From contig OX419757.1 in NCBI GenBank assembly GCA_948567375.1, positions 28,514,732-28,578,731 on the forward strand: a DNA stretch of 64,000 bases. Direction: 5' to 3'. The position numbers were made by a program, and so were the translations under genes. Source of the stretch: Lunularia cruciata (taxonomy: Eukaryota > Streptophyta > Marchantiopsida > Lunulariales > Lunulariaceae). Shown here one piece after another: positions 12,501 through 23,361 of the stretch; the stretch's first letter is position 1, and each line of letters begins with the position of its first letter. The notes beneath the pieces were generated by a model. It was not told the DNA's origin, searched no databases, and worked only from the letters and a program-made list of their open reading frames with translations.

Positions 12501-12699
12501 TAAAGCTTACTCTATAGTTACTTTATTGACAAACTTCCTATCTTGGAATTAACTATTCTTAAAATGTTTAACTCAAAGATGCTAGACAACCTAATTGGTA
12601 ATTCTTACGTTAATGTTGTATTTGAATTTATCATTGGGTCCAAACAAATTGAATTTTATGATGTTTAAGCCAAGGTAAAATTTGAGAGACATCATAGTG

Positions 12700-13080
12700 T
12701 AGAGATGTGTAATGTTCCAAGGACAAGAGAACACCCAAGAGAAACCCAAGAGAAACACAAGAGAAGAAACACAAAGCTTCAACCCTCAATACTCTGAAGC
12801 TCCAAAGGAGCACCTTGTCTTTATTATATAGCAAAGAGGATCCCCTCTAAGGACACTCCACACTTGGATCAGATACATACTTGGTGACATGTCAACAAGC
12901 TCCATCCTTAGATTAGCTGCATGGATGGGTGACATGTTGGTCCTTGTCCTATCTAGTTGTTCAAATAAGTTTGACCAAAAGGAATCTTTGAGGAATCTTC
13001 TTGTAAGAAGCTCAAAATAGCATGGGTGACATACTATTGGAAAGCTCTAAATGAGACAAAAATTGGGGAGGAGACAACGC
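12700..13080 (-). repeat. Possible second nested LTR with TATA box
   Basis: Between the RT and protease remnants lies non-coding DNA with a minus-strand TATA box (CTATATAATAAAG, about 12834-12822) and possible TG...CA ends. No target duplication could be matched. It may be a diverged solo LTR or an untranslated part of the chromovirus. Confidence 0.3.
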
Positions 13081-13289
13081 CTTTTTTTCCAAAGGAGATA
13101 GAATCTATCTATTTTTAGGGCTAATTCATCCATTAAGGCCTCCAAAATTATCTCTATTTTCAAGGTGTTGGCCTTTGCCCTATTAGTAGAAGTACTCTTT
13201 TGGTGACACTTCTATCTAACTTACTTAGACCAGCATATATAACACCTTTCCAGATATTACCAAGCCAATTTCTATGTCTAGATAATATG

Positions 13290-13530
13290 TCTAGCTAATG
13301 GTATTTACAATATGCCCTTACAAACCTCATATACTCCAAATACTCCTTCCCAATCTTGAATATAATAGAATGTGAGGTATCGATTGCAAAATCGATTCTA
13401 CTATCTACTATCATCAATCTACTTCTAATTATTGGCTTGATAGGAATACCTAATTCCTTTCTTAATTGCATGGACATGCAATTCTATATATTTCCAAAAT
13501 CAACCAAAATCCTACAACCACGATCAAATA
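13290..13530 (-). pseudogene. Chromovirus aspartic protease remnant
   Basis: The minus strand reads ILVDFGKYIELHVHAIKK at about 13510-13455, where a working chromovirus protease has LVDSG or LIDSG. The active-site Ser/Thr is Phe here. It lies between gag and RT as expected. Confidence 0.55.
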
Positions 13531-13689
13531 TAATACCTTGCAAGTGAAGCAAACTTGCATAGGTCAAGCCTTCAATCCCATTGTAACTAATCAAGTTCTA
13601 ATTAGGTTGCTCAAACTCTCCTATTAGAATTCTTTGTTTCCTTGATCATCATGCTTCACAAACTCCATTTGTGCAATTTGTTGAAGTCA

Positions 13690-14500
13690 TCCATTCTTGA
13701 GTGGACATTAGCAATACGATGTACAATTTGGCAACAATAAGAGCAATTATAATTTTGTCATGATCTTTCTTTATCTGTAGTCCCAAGTGGTCTCCATTGG
13801 GTAGCATCAATCTCCATTGGTTCTAGCTCTTCCACCTGTGTGTAATATGTTGGCAAGTTCTATTGAGATTGTGTGTAATGTGTTGGCAAGTTCTATTGAG
13901 GTTGAGGTTGAGGTTGAGGTTGAGACCAAGTTGTCACAACCAAGAAATCAAATCAACCAACCAACTATATGGTTTCTTCCAAGTGTTTGGGCTCCTACAT
14001 AGTTACTTTCAATTTGATATGTGACTTCCAATCACTCACAAAATGATTTAGAGCTTCACCTTCTAGTATATCTGGAATTTGTATTATGGTGTTTTGGAAT
14101 TTAGTGATGTAATTTCTCACATAAACAATCTATTTCAATTTTGCCAATCTATCTTGTTCAACTCTTGTAAAATTTATAGCTTGGAATCTTCCAATTATTG
14201 CACTCTTGAATTCTTCTCATGTTGAGATTAGTTAAACAAATTGCCTTTCAGCTTGCTCCACTCAGAATTGGCCACTCCATCCAATTGGCTTGAAGACAAG
14301 GGAATCTACTTTTATTCATCTTGAAAATTTTTAGCTTCAAAATAACATTCGCACTCAAACACAAAATTCTTCACTACGCCCAAGAGATTCTTACCTTCAA
14401 ATACTTTAGGCTTTGGAAAATGGATTTGCTCTTCTCTTTCTTGAAATAGTGCTCTCTTTACATGCTCTTGTTGTTGATGGTCTCTTTCTTCCAATAATTG
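13690..14500 (-). pseudogene. Chromovirus gag remnant
   Basis: The 60-residue open piece 14494-14312 reads PKPKVFEGKNLLGVVKNFVF, the typical start of a chromovirus capsid region. Further on the minus strand there is a Gln/Pro run from a (gaggtt)n tract (about 13899-13926), then a knuckle reading CSYCCQIVHRIANV. That is C-x2-C-x4-H with the final Cys replaced by Val. The protein would package the element RNA. Many stops. Confidence 0.65.
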
Positions 14501-14810
14501 AGTACAATACTTGATTAATTATTGTATAGCAATGATGACTTAAAGCATTGCCACCATGGTTACTGTTCAATCAAAATATCTATAATTATCTAAGTTAACA
14601 CATAAATGCAACACATCCACCATTTTTTGTAATTTATAATCAAAAGTATCAAGGGTTCATTGGACAAGGTGATTGCTTTTAGAAAATTTTGTCCAAAGGG
14701 TGCCATGATGAACTATGTGAAATGATGCTTGGGTAATACATGGACAAAAAAATCACAATGGTTAAGGGAAATTGATTTGGTGGTCCATAAATTCTATCCA
14801 TTCTATTCTT

Positions 14811-14823
14811 GCTTTGATACCAA
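14811..14823 (-). promoter_or_regulatory. Primer-binding site (initiator tRNA-Met type)
   Basis: The minus strand reads TTGGTATCAAAGC directly after the ACA end of the 5' LTR. The common plant gypsy PBS is TGGTATCAGAGC, complementary to the 3' end of initiator tRNA-Met, and this differs by one base. It fixes the element's orientation and the LTR inner edge. Confidence 0.8.
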
Positions 14824-15229
14824 TGTAAAAGACAGAGGAGAGAAATAAGAGAATGCAAGATCACATTGGGACTCTTGAATGAAGGAAACTCCGAGTGCCT
14901 AGCATGAGCTTGGACATTCATGTTTATAAGAAACATACAATGCTCTTTAGAAGCTTATTAGGAAACTCCCTAAAAGCTGCCTTTTTAGAATGCAAGCTAA
15001 GCTAATCAAGAAGAAACTACCTACTTGGCACACAAGCTAAAATAATTAGGAAATCCCAAGAAGCTTCCTCTTAGAAGTCACCACGTGGCATATACATACT
15101 CAAAACTTGGAAGGTAACAAGTAGCTTCTTTGATGCTTCTAGAATATTCTTATAATTCTTGGCTAATTTGGCATATTTTTTACTTTTTTAGTCTTGACTA
15201 ACTCATGTATAATGACTAACTAATCTACA
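14824..15229 (-). repeat. 5' LTR of the chromovirus
   Basis: It begins on the minus strand with TGTAGATTAG at 15229 and ends with ...TTTTACA at 14824, next to the PBS. It matches the 3' LTR at 7254-7572. Right after it lies an inverted partial copy of its own start (15230-15290). Confidence 0.75.
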
Positions 15230-15290
15230 ATGAGTTAGTCAAGACTGACAAATATGCCAAATTTGCCAAGAATTTTAAGAATATTCTAGA
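15138..15290. repeat. Inverted LTR fragment forming a foldback
   Basis: The end of the LTR (about 15138-15204, tctagaatattcttataatt...) recurs in inverse orientation at 15230-15290 (...aagaatattctaga). The two arms of about 60 bp face each other across about 25 bp. The match is imperfect. It marks a rearranged junction between two retroelements. Confidence 0.65.
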
Positions 15291-15299
15291 TCAAACAAC

Positions 15300-16745
15300 A
15301 TTACTCAATCACCTTCCTTGAAGAGCTCTACCTTCTTCTTGCCTTGCCTCTTGTCATAACTCTCCTTTTGTTTGCTTTTGGCTTGCTCTACTCAAACCAT
15401 AGCAATTGCTTTTACTTCCTCTAATTCAATGAGTTGATCCTTCTTTGACTTCTTTGCATCACCTCCTTGTACTTTCTTTAATCTCTTATGAATACTTTGG
15501 AGGGTAGGAAGATCAAAGTGAATAGGTAAGGTAGACTCAATACCATATACCAAATGAAATGGAGAATATTCTAGATCAGGTGCTCACAATGCTCCTCCTT
15601 GCTCCCATAGACACAAAAGTTATCAATGAAGTCTCTCATAAATTTCCCAATGAAAGGTTCAATCACCTTGTTTATGACATGTTGGAATGTGGATGGAGCA
15701 TTTCAATGCCCAAAAGGCATGACTTTGGAAGCATAAGTCTCCCAAGGTGTGGTGAGTGTGGTGAGTTGTTGATGCTCTGGTACAATATTGATTTGGTTAT
15801 ACCCATTATAATCATTTCCAAAATTGTACCTCTCATGACTTGCAACCTCCTCCAAGATTTCATCAATGAATGGAAAAAGGTAATAGTACTTCTTAGTAAT
15901 AACATTGTGCTTCTTTTAATCCACACATACCCAAAGCTTTCCATTCTTTTTCTTCACAATCACATGGAGACACCCATTCTAAATTCTCCACCTCAAAGAT
16001 AAATCTGGTGTCCTTGAGCTTATCAATCTCCTCCTTCACAAAAAAAGCTATTGGTGGGCTAATGCAATGTTACTATTGGTGGATTGGTTTTGCATATGAC
16101 TCCACCTTTATCTTGTGCTCCTCCAAGGTGACTTCTTTTAGATCCTTGTAACTGAAAGTACCCAACTTCTTCATCACTCTCTATAACATGACATTAATTG
16201 CAGATCCTCCATCAACAAGTGTATCCTTGATGTTATGACCATTCACTCTCACATCAATCTTGGAGGCATATTCATAAGCCTCCCTTGGTGATGGTTTGGC
16301 ATCCACCACCTCCATTTATATTGGAGCTTTTTCTTTTTTCTTCCTCCTATTCCTTGTAGAACTCAAACCACCTCTAAGCTCTTTTCTCAAGGTATGATTC
16401 AAAAGTAATCAGTTGATCCACTATGATGTTAGGCTTGTGATTTCCAATATCCTTCAACATATTGTAGTTCCATTGTTGCTTTGAGATCAAGAAGTCCTCC
16501 ATCCCCAACTTCTTCCTTTTCTTTTTTGTTGATGGTATTGAAGTGCTAGTGCAAGTGCTCTTAATAGTTATAGGAATATCCTTACTAGGAGTAAATCCTT
16601 GAGAGAGTGTACATCCTTTGAAAAATGAGCTCTCTTCTTCTCTTGTCCCAAAAGCTCCAAATTAAGACCTTTGGAGTTTGAGCACTCCTCCTTCTCATTA
16701 TTGCTCTCAACCACAAGTTCACAAGTCTATTAAGTAAAGCCTCTT
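15300..16745 (-). mobile_element. Internally deleted minus-strand gypsy copy
   Basis: Minus-strand reading gives a decayed gag end (about 16745-16400), a protease with a 'valine-asparagine-glycine-histidine' segment (about 16310-16200) and RT (about 16100-15570). It jumps straight to an integrase C-terminal segment, SPFHLVYGIESTLPIHFDLP (about 15555-15495). RNase H and the integrase core are missing. Protein and DNA similarity to the plus-strand element at 2941-6835 is clear: both contain SINNSPHSPHLG in the same shifted frame. It is dead. Confidence 0.75.
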
Positions 16746-16853
16746 AAATTAACTCATTTATTAAATTTGGTAATGGTATATACAAAAGAACTTTGTATGT
16801 TTCCAACATACAAATAAATATAAATATATATAAAAAAACTCAAACCTAATCAA

Positions 16854-17390
16854 TCACTCACCATCCTCATCCTCTCCCTCATCCTTCCCATCATCAGGAG
16901 TCTTATCTTCATCCAAGCTATCTGCATCCTCATGATCATCATCATGCTCTCTCTTGTGTATAATCTCCTCCTCTCCATCACTCAAGTACATCACGTCCTC
17001 CTTTGGAATGAAACCCCTCTCCACAAAGAGATGAGTAAGAATTTGCCCAAGGAAGGTGACTCTGAACCTACGCCCCTTAGGACTCCTCAATTGGCTTTGC
17101 AAACTCTCCTCCTCCACAATGATAGCTCTAAATGCTAACTCTCTCCAATCATAATCCTCCACACCAAATCTCAACTTGGTCTTGGTGTTGAGTACCAAAT
17201 GCCCATGTACAATCTTTGGCCTAATAGTGGATGCAACTAGTGCATCCATCAACTAGAAGAAAGCTCTAAATTCATGATACACACATTGCCTTGCAAGATA
17301 TCTTTATGCAACCCTATCCCTTTGTGGAAACCAGTCTGAAATAGTTATGTAAGGAATTGTCCTTTGTCTAGGTGTTCTCCTCCTTGGCAT
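16854..17390 (-). pseudogene. 178-codon ORF with acidic tail, two in-frame stops
   Basis: From an ATG at 17390 one frame runs 178 codons to the stop at 16854, broken by only two internal stops (near codons 29 and 44). From 17252 on it is open. The start is basic (MPRRRTPRQRT). The middle reads DYDWRELAFRA and FLGQILTHLFVERGFI. The last 35 or so residues are almost all Asp/Glu. I do not recognise the family. It lies directly upstream, in transcription order, of the minus-strand gypsy copy, so it may be an extra retroelement ORF or a captured host fragment. Confidence 0.45.
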
Positions 17391-19380
17391 AGCAAGTGCA
17401 TCTCTAACTATATCTACAGTCAATTGAAATTGTCTCCCTCTTACCAAACCTATGCAAGAGACCTTGTCCCACAAATTCACAAACTATGTACATGGAAGAA
17501 CCTACAAAACCCACCAAGAAATAACCTTAAACCTCAATCTCAAGGACCAAAGACGTTAGTGCCGCTTGGTGCCACCCTCGGATAGGAAGAAAGCAAGCAA
17601 TGCCATTGTGCACCGCTTGTTGCCGCCACTAGGTGCCGCTTGAGGCCGCCTAAAGGTGCATTGGGACAATTTCCCTTGTGCGGCACCAACGAGAAGCCCA
17701 ATGCTACACGTAAATGCCCATTGGCACTGCCAATGAGGCAGAGTTGCATTGGGTGCACTTGGAGGACAGAGTGAAGGAAAATACAAATCAAGATAGTGCT
17801 CAATGATGTTGGATGAAGCTCAACAACGCTAGGGTTAGGGTTTAGGGTTTAGGGTCCGGCACCAAATGATGCTAGAAGGCGCTTGGAGGTGCTATGGGAC
17901 ATGGTAGGGAAGCACAGGGAGGCGTTGACAATTTCAAGGCCCAACATGTAAAAATCCTAATCGCAAGGTGCTGAAATGTTTGAAACTAGAGAGAAATGAA
18001 GAGAAAACAGTTAAGAAGGTTCGAAAAAATACCTCAAGACATGGGTAGTGAACGCAAAGAGTAATTTTGAGGTCAATTATGTCCAGATTGACCTCCCAAA
18101 TTCCATAGTAGCAGTTCAAATCTGATGTTTGTCCAACCATCACCACTTGATGAAGTTTGTTGGGTGTTGAATTGTATGAAAAGCTATGAGCCAATCTCCT
18201 TCCTGAGTATTTCTCATGTCAGGCCTGTCAACAATCTTTTCATATCCTCAAATTTTTGCCATGGAAAAACGCATGAACTCCTCAATTTTGATACTCAAGC
18301 TCAGTTCCAAGTTTGAGTCATGCTTTGCTTCTTCAATTGAAATTCTGTTCTTTCTCTTGAATGCTCTTCTTCTTCAATTAGAAATTTTTCTCTTCCTTTC
18401 TTCCTCTTGAATGCTCTCCTTCTTCAATTTGAATTCTACTCTTCCTCTCAAAGTTTTAGGGAAAATCCAACTCTCTCAAACCCCACACATTGAATGCACC
18501 CAAGCTTTGAGTTTGCCTCCTTCAAACACCCCACACACACACAACAAAATGAATTCCATAAACATTCAATCTAGAAAGAGGAGGGTTTATATAGACACAC
18601 TGGAAAGAAGTTTGAATATCCCTTACTACAAAATGTACACATTTAGTGAAAAAATCTATATTTGACAAGAAAGAACTCAAATCTTGAGCAAAGAACTCAA
18701 ATCCTGAGTGGCAACATGTGGCACTACACATCACCAACCGGCAAACCCAAGCATTACATTAGCTGAGCTCTACAAGCACCATTGCAGGGTGCCTACCAGT
18801 GCCACAAGGTGCCGAAGGGTGCAATCAATTTTTTTCCAAGCTGGAAGGTGGCTCCTAGCACCCTCCAGTATCTACAAGCACCATTGCACGGTGCCTACCA
18901 ACGCCATGCGACACCGATGGGCACAAGAAAAATTTTGGCAAGCTAGAGAGCGGTGTCGGGGAATTTGTTTGGCCTCAAGAGTGCACCGGGCACCTGGCTG
19001 CTTGTGCTTAGTTTGTCCTTGCAGTAGTTGAATTAGAGTCCTTGTAGATTGACATCCTCTTTCCTATACCGGGTGTGCTGGGAAATCTCAACTTTATAAG
19101 AATTTAGGGTTTTCTTTGTTTCATGAGGTCGGGTTTCTCGACGGTTTGTGTTTGTCCTCGGCCTTCACAGAACTGGCTAGCTCATGCAGTTTCAACTATG
19201 GTTTTGGGACCTGACGGTTCCTAGGAGAGGCTGGAATTTTTACGAACAACAACTAGTATTCTATCTAGCTCAACCCAACCAGACTACTGAGTCGAACCAT
19301 TCATATAGATGGACTGAGAGCTCCTAAAATGGAGCTTCCTCGACACTAGTCACAAGTCAAACACACCATCATCTTAGGGT
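17391..19380. other. Non-coding, GC-rich then AT-rich; telomere-like bit
   Basis: No supported gene. About 17560-17900 is GC-rich with repeated ggtgccgc-type words. A short telomere-like run (TTTAGGG type) is at 17830-17854. A tctacaagcaccattgca segment with a downstream ggtgcctacca occurs twice (about 18768-18800 and 18868-18900) and again in diverged form near 21965. These features suggest LTR or untranslated retroelement sequence. Confidence 0.35.
18584..18598 (-). promoter_or_regulatory. Possible TATA box of a minus-strand retroelement
   Basis: The minus strand reads GTCTATATAAACC, a good plant TATA box. It lies about 1.2 kb upstream of the start at 17390 and on the same strand as the ORF and the deleted gypsy copy. 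It could be an LTR promoter. No transcript evidence is available. Confidence 0.3.
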
Positions 19381-20345
19381 TTGTCATTCATAAAATTTTC
19401 AGATGCAAAGTTCACAAGATCGACAACCCAACCAATTCTAGTTCATATAGTGTTTGCACTAAATTATGACAGAACTTCACTTCAGCTGGCACTTCTCACA
19501 CACACTCTGTTTGATAATAGTAAAGGCAACTCACCCTCCAAACCTTTTCTGCACCTCCCAGTTGCACTCCCATCAATGTTTCCTTGCACCGACACCCATC
19601 AGCTCTTCAATTTTGAAATTTTCTCCCAGGTCATGTCATTGCCAATGGCCTCTCAAGGCATCTCTCTCTCTCTCTCTCCTTCCTCTGTCTTGTTGCAGAC
19701 CAGCCCAACAAATGCTTGAAACTGCACTCTCTTTCAATCTCTCTGTCAATTCGTGAAGCTCCACACTCAGCCCTACTGCCCTTCTCTAAACTTTTGCTGT
19801 CCAAGCATCAACCCCTGAGGAACATTCTTTCTGCAAACCCTTTCTCCTTCCTTAACCCTCTCTCAGCATTACTAGTCCTGCAAAATTTTCTTTCCTGTCC
19901 AGCCTTCTCTCTCCTGCAAGGTCCTTCATTCTCTTGCAAAGAAACCCATTTTCTGCCTGCACTCTCAAGGCCTTTGCTTTCTTGCAAAAATTTCTCTCCT
20001 CCACCCTGCACACCTTCAAGGCATACTCCCTGCCATTTGTTCATCTGGCCATTGTCATGCTCAATAGCACTTCCAAAAGTTTTCTCTCTCCTTCTGTCAC
20101 AGACCAAGGCCAAGCAACCTTCGAAAATCTCTCTTCAATAGTTCACTCTTGTCTAGAATCTCATTCACTTTGTCCAGGCTCTCATTCACTCTGTCCAGTC
20201 TCTCATTTGTGAGAATTCTTCACTACTACATTTTCAACAGCACATCCTCTATATTCAAAATTCATTCCCTGTACACCTCTTCACAACAAACATTCTTCAT
20301 TCAAAATTTGCTCTCCTATCAACCTTCTCACAATAAACATCCTTC
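19381..20345. other. Pyrimidine-rich non-coding stretch
   Basis: The plus strand is strongly C/T-rich, which opens several overlapping Ser/Leu/Pro-rich frames (for example 19716-20141). They have no recognisable domain and look like composition artefacts. A (TC)9 tract lies at 19661-19678. Confidence 0.4.
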
Positions 20346-20359
20346 CACATTCAAAATCA

Positions 20360-21835
20360 TTCCCTATCTAGCCCGAAGGCATTTTGAAAATTCCTCTAGC
20401 CCTGTAAGACTCTCTCTCAACCTTCAAAATTCTTCTCCTGGCCTTGTCACAGCCCTAAGGCATCTTGGAAATTCCTTTGGCCTACAACACTCTCACTCTC
20501 CAACTATTTCTCTCCTGTCACAGCCCTGAGGCATTTTGAAATTCCTTCTCTAGCCTGAAACACTCTCACTCAACCTTCAAAATTCTCCTGGCCTACCACA
20601 GCCCTAAGGCATCTCTCAAAATTCTCCTCTGGCCCTACAAGAGTCCTCTCTCAACTCTCCAAACTCTTTCTCTCTTGTCACAGCCCTAAGGCATTTTGAA
20701 AATTCCTCTGGCCCTGCAAGACTCTCTCTCAACCTTAAAAATTCTTCACTTGGCCCTGTCACAGCCCTAAGGCATCTAGGAAATTCCTTTGGCCTGCAAC
20801 ACTCTCACTCTCCAAACTCTTTCTCTCTTGTCACAGCCCTAAGGCATTTCGAAATTCCTCTTTGGCCTGAAACACTCTCACTCAACCTTTGAAATTCTTC
20901 TCCAGGCCTGTCACAGCCCTAAGCCATTTCAAAATTCCTTCTCTGGCCTAAAACACTCTCACTCAACCTTCAAAATTCTTCTCCTGGCCTTGTCACAGCC
21001 CTAAGGCATCTCTCAAAATTCTCCTCTGGCTCTGCAAGAGTCCTCTCTCAACTCTCCAAACTCTTTCTCTCTTGTCACAGCCCTAAGGCATTTTGAAAAT
21101 TCCTTTGGCCCTGCAAGACTCTCTCTCAACCTTAAAAATTCTTCTCCTGGCCCTGTCACAGCCCTAAGGCATCTAGGAAATTCCTTTGGCCTGCAACACT
21201 CTCACTCTCCAAAATCTTTCTCTCTTGTCACAGCCCTAAGGCATTTCGAAATTCCTCTCTGGCCTGAAACACTCTCACTCAACCTTTGAAATTCTTCTCC
21301 AGGCCTGTCACAGCCCTAAGCCATTTCAAAATTCCTTCTCTAGCCTGAAACACTCTCACTCAACCTTCAAAATTCTTCTCCTGGCCTTGTCATAGCCCTA
21401 AGGCATCTCTCAAAATTCTCCTCTGGCCCTGCAAGAGTCCTCTCTCAACTCTCCAAACTCTTTCTCTCTTGTCACAGCCCTAAGGCATTTTGAAAATTCC
21501 TCTGGCCCTGCAAGACTCTCTCTCAACCTTTGAAATTCTTCTCCTGGCACTGTCATAGCCCTAAGGCATCTCGGAAATTCCTCTGGCCTGCAACACTCTC
21601 ACTCTCCAAAATCTTTCTCTCTTGTCACAGCCCTAAGGCATTTCGAAATTCCTCTCTGGCCTGAAACACTCTCACTCAACCTTTGAAATTCTTCTCCATG
21701 CCTGTCACAGCCCTAAGCCATTTCAAAATTCCTTCTCTGGCCTGCAACACTCTCACTCAACCTTCAAAAGTCTTCTCCTGGCCCTATCACAGCCCTAAGG
21801 CATCTCAAAAATTTCCTCTCTCCCAGCCGACCTGT
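20360..21835 (+). repeat. Higher-order tandem repeat, ~80-bp monomer
   Basis: About 19 monomers of about 80 bp each carry cacagccctaaggcat followed by a variable part. Five monomer types recur in fixed order: gcattttgaaaattcctc; gcatctaggaaattcc; gcatttcgaaattcctc; ccatttcaaaattcc; gcatctctcaaaattctcc. The last type recurs at about 20593, 20991, 21388 and 21786, a period of 397-398 bp. The first block lacks one monomer. The array is non-coding and lies in pyrimidine-rich DNA. Confidence 0.9.
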
Positions 21836-22318
21836 CTTTCCCCGAAATTTCCTTTTCTCCTCCAGCCTTTTCTCTCGAAGCGTAAACCTCCTTGACCAAA
21901 TAGCACCAATACTACGTGTAGATTATTTTCCCAACAACAGCGGCTCCCAATACCTACTAGTGCATATAAGTGCCATTGCATGACGCCTATGAGCGCCATC
22001 CAGGCACTTAAACTTGTTTCCATATTCAAGCATAGGCCAACGATATATTCTTCAGAGTTGGCACCCGAGCAACATCCATCAAGCAACTTCCAAGTGTAAA
22101 CTTGCCAAACATCACACCAAAGTGTAAGTGTAAGCTCGGCTCCTACAAATGTACAAAGGGCATCCTAAGAATTATTTTTGCAATTTTACATAAAGATCCA
22201 CTCATGGTCAATGTTTGAGGGAGCAAACACTTAGTATTGGTGATACAAGAAACATTACCAAATATGAGATATGAAATGAACAATTGAATAATTGATAATT
22301 TCTTATATGGAAAATCAC
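21836..22318. other. No gene seen
   Basis: Non-coding. Near 21940-22000 the sequence resembles the ggtgcctacca-type repeats of 18830-18925, so this and the tandem array may belong to one old retroelement. Confidence 0.3.
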
Positions 22319-23361
22319 TCATTCAAGTATATCATCAAGGTAATAATCAAGGCAATATTGCATCATCCTTGATCTACTTTCTTCTCTACCAAGTTCTATA
22401 CCTTGAAAAGACATTTTTGAATCTATTTGAGTTTCCTCTGTAAATCCGGCATCATCTTCTGACCAAACATGCAACCTATGGATTAAAAAATTATGTAAAA
22501 TAATACACACTGACACCCACTTTAACAAATAATCATTTCTACTATTGTCTTTGAGTTGCACTCTTAGCTCACGAAGAGAATGCCATCTAGCTTTCAATAC
22601 TCCTATACAATGCTCATTTATCACTCTTGCCTTTGCCAAATATTCATTAAACTCTTGCTTGTCCTCTGATTTGGCCTGCTTGAAAGCAAGGACTAGGTGA
22701 TGCATAGGTACATAACCCAAATCACCTAGAAGGTACTCCTTTGCCTCAAAAGTGCAACAACTCTCTCTCTGGTTCAAATCATTCCATAGTGAGGATTTTT
22801 TCAAACAAGTCATGTCATGACATGACCTTGGCATTCACGCAAATAAAAAAATCAAATCATACTTTTAGTAAACTGTACAAAGGGTATCATCAATGCATTG
22901 AAAAGAAACATAACAAAACAACTCAAAACATAGAACTTACCTCCAAAACATGTATAATTCTCCTTATATCATCACAAATCACTTGTTTATAGAACATGAA
23001 CCCTTGTGGCTAAAATATGTTTCCCCGTCAACTGTTGGTCAAGCTGCAAGAGGAAACAATGTTCCATTTACCAAACCAAGAAAACCTCATGTGAAAAAAT
23101 AGTGGATATCCACCTCCTCTCCTTGAGCTCAGGCCAAGCAACTTCACTCCTCATCACATCTAATATGGTTGTCATAACTCTATCAGTAAAAGCAATTGTT
23201 GAACCAGCACTAATGCCCCAAATATTTAAACCCCCTGCAACACAAGCTCCATTGCCATGATGCCCAAATCTGTCCAAGGCTAGAGCAACTTGGATCCACA
23301 TGCGTGTTTTCTCTCTTTGGTAGCTTTTTTCAAAAATAATGTGAGTCTTAATCAAATCCAC
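22319..23361 (-). pseudogene. PIF/Harbinger transposase pseudogene
   Basis: The minus strand encodes a DDE_Tnp_4 (HARBI1-type) nuclease in two open pieces. Piece 23361-23068 has VALALDRFGHHG, the helical region before the catalytic core. Between the pieces, NGTLFPL and KGSCSIN are read with stops. Piece 22834-22319 (171 aa) has PRSCHD (second Asp of the triad), YLLGDLGYVP and INEHCIGVLKARWHSLREL, with the catalytic Glu. The first catalytic residue reads Asn (V-N-G-T) where family members have D-G-T. A GTAAGT after VLEV near 22938 suggests an old intron. Terminal inverted repeats and the MYB-like partner ORF were not found. Confidence 0.8.

Larger units (their letters stand above)
7254..15229 (-). 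mobile_element. Ty3/gypsy chromovirus with both LTRs, nested insertion
   Basis: On the minus strand the order is 5' LTR (15229-14824), PBS (14823-14811), gag, protease, RT, RNase H, integrase, chromodomain, polypurine tract (about 7584-7573) and 3' LTR (7572-7254). Chromodomain integrases target chromatin and define chromoviruses. The LTRs align by eye over about 300 bp, including a matching minus-strand start TGTA(A/G). RT is interrupted by a probable solo LTR at 9993-11933, and a second LTR-like insertion is possible near 12700-13080. Stops in every domain show it is inactive. Confidence 0.85.

Noticed and set aside
12591..12834. Small minus-strand ORFs with a hydrophobic stretch
   Set aside because: They lie in a probable LTR or spacer inside the dead chromovirus and overlap a TATA-like region.
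19381..20529. Several overlapping long ORFs (112-141 codons)
   Set aside because: They arise from C/T-rich composition, are Ser/Leu/Pro-rich in every frame, and have no domain or splice support.
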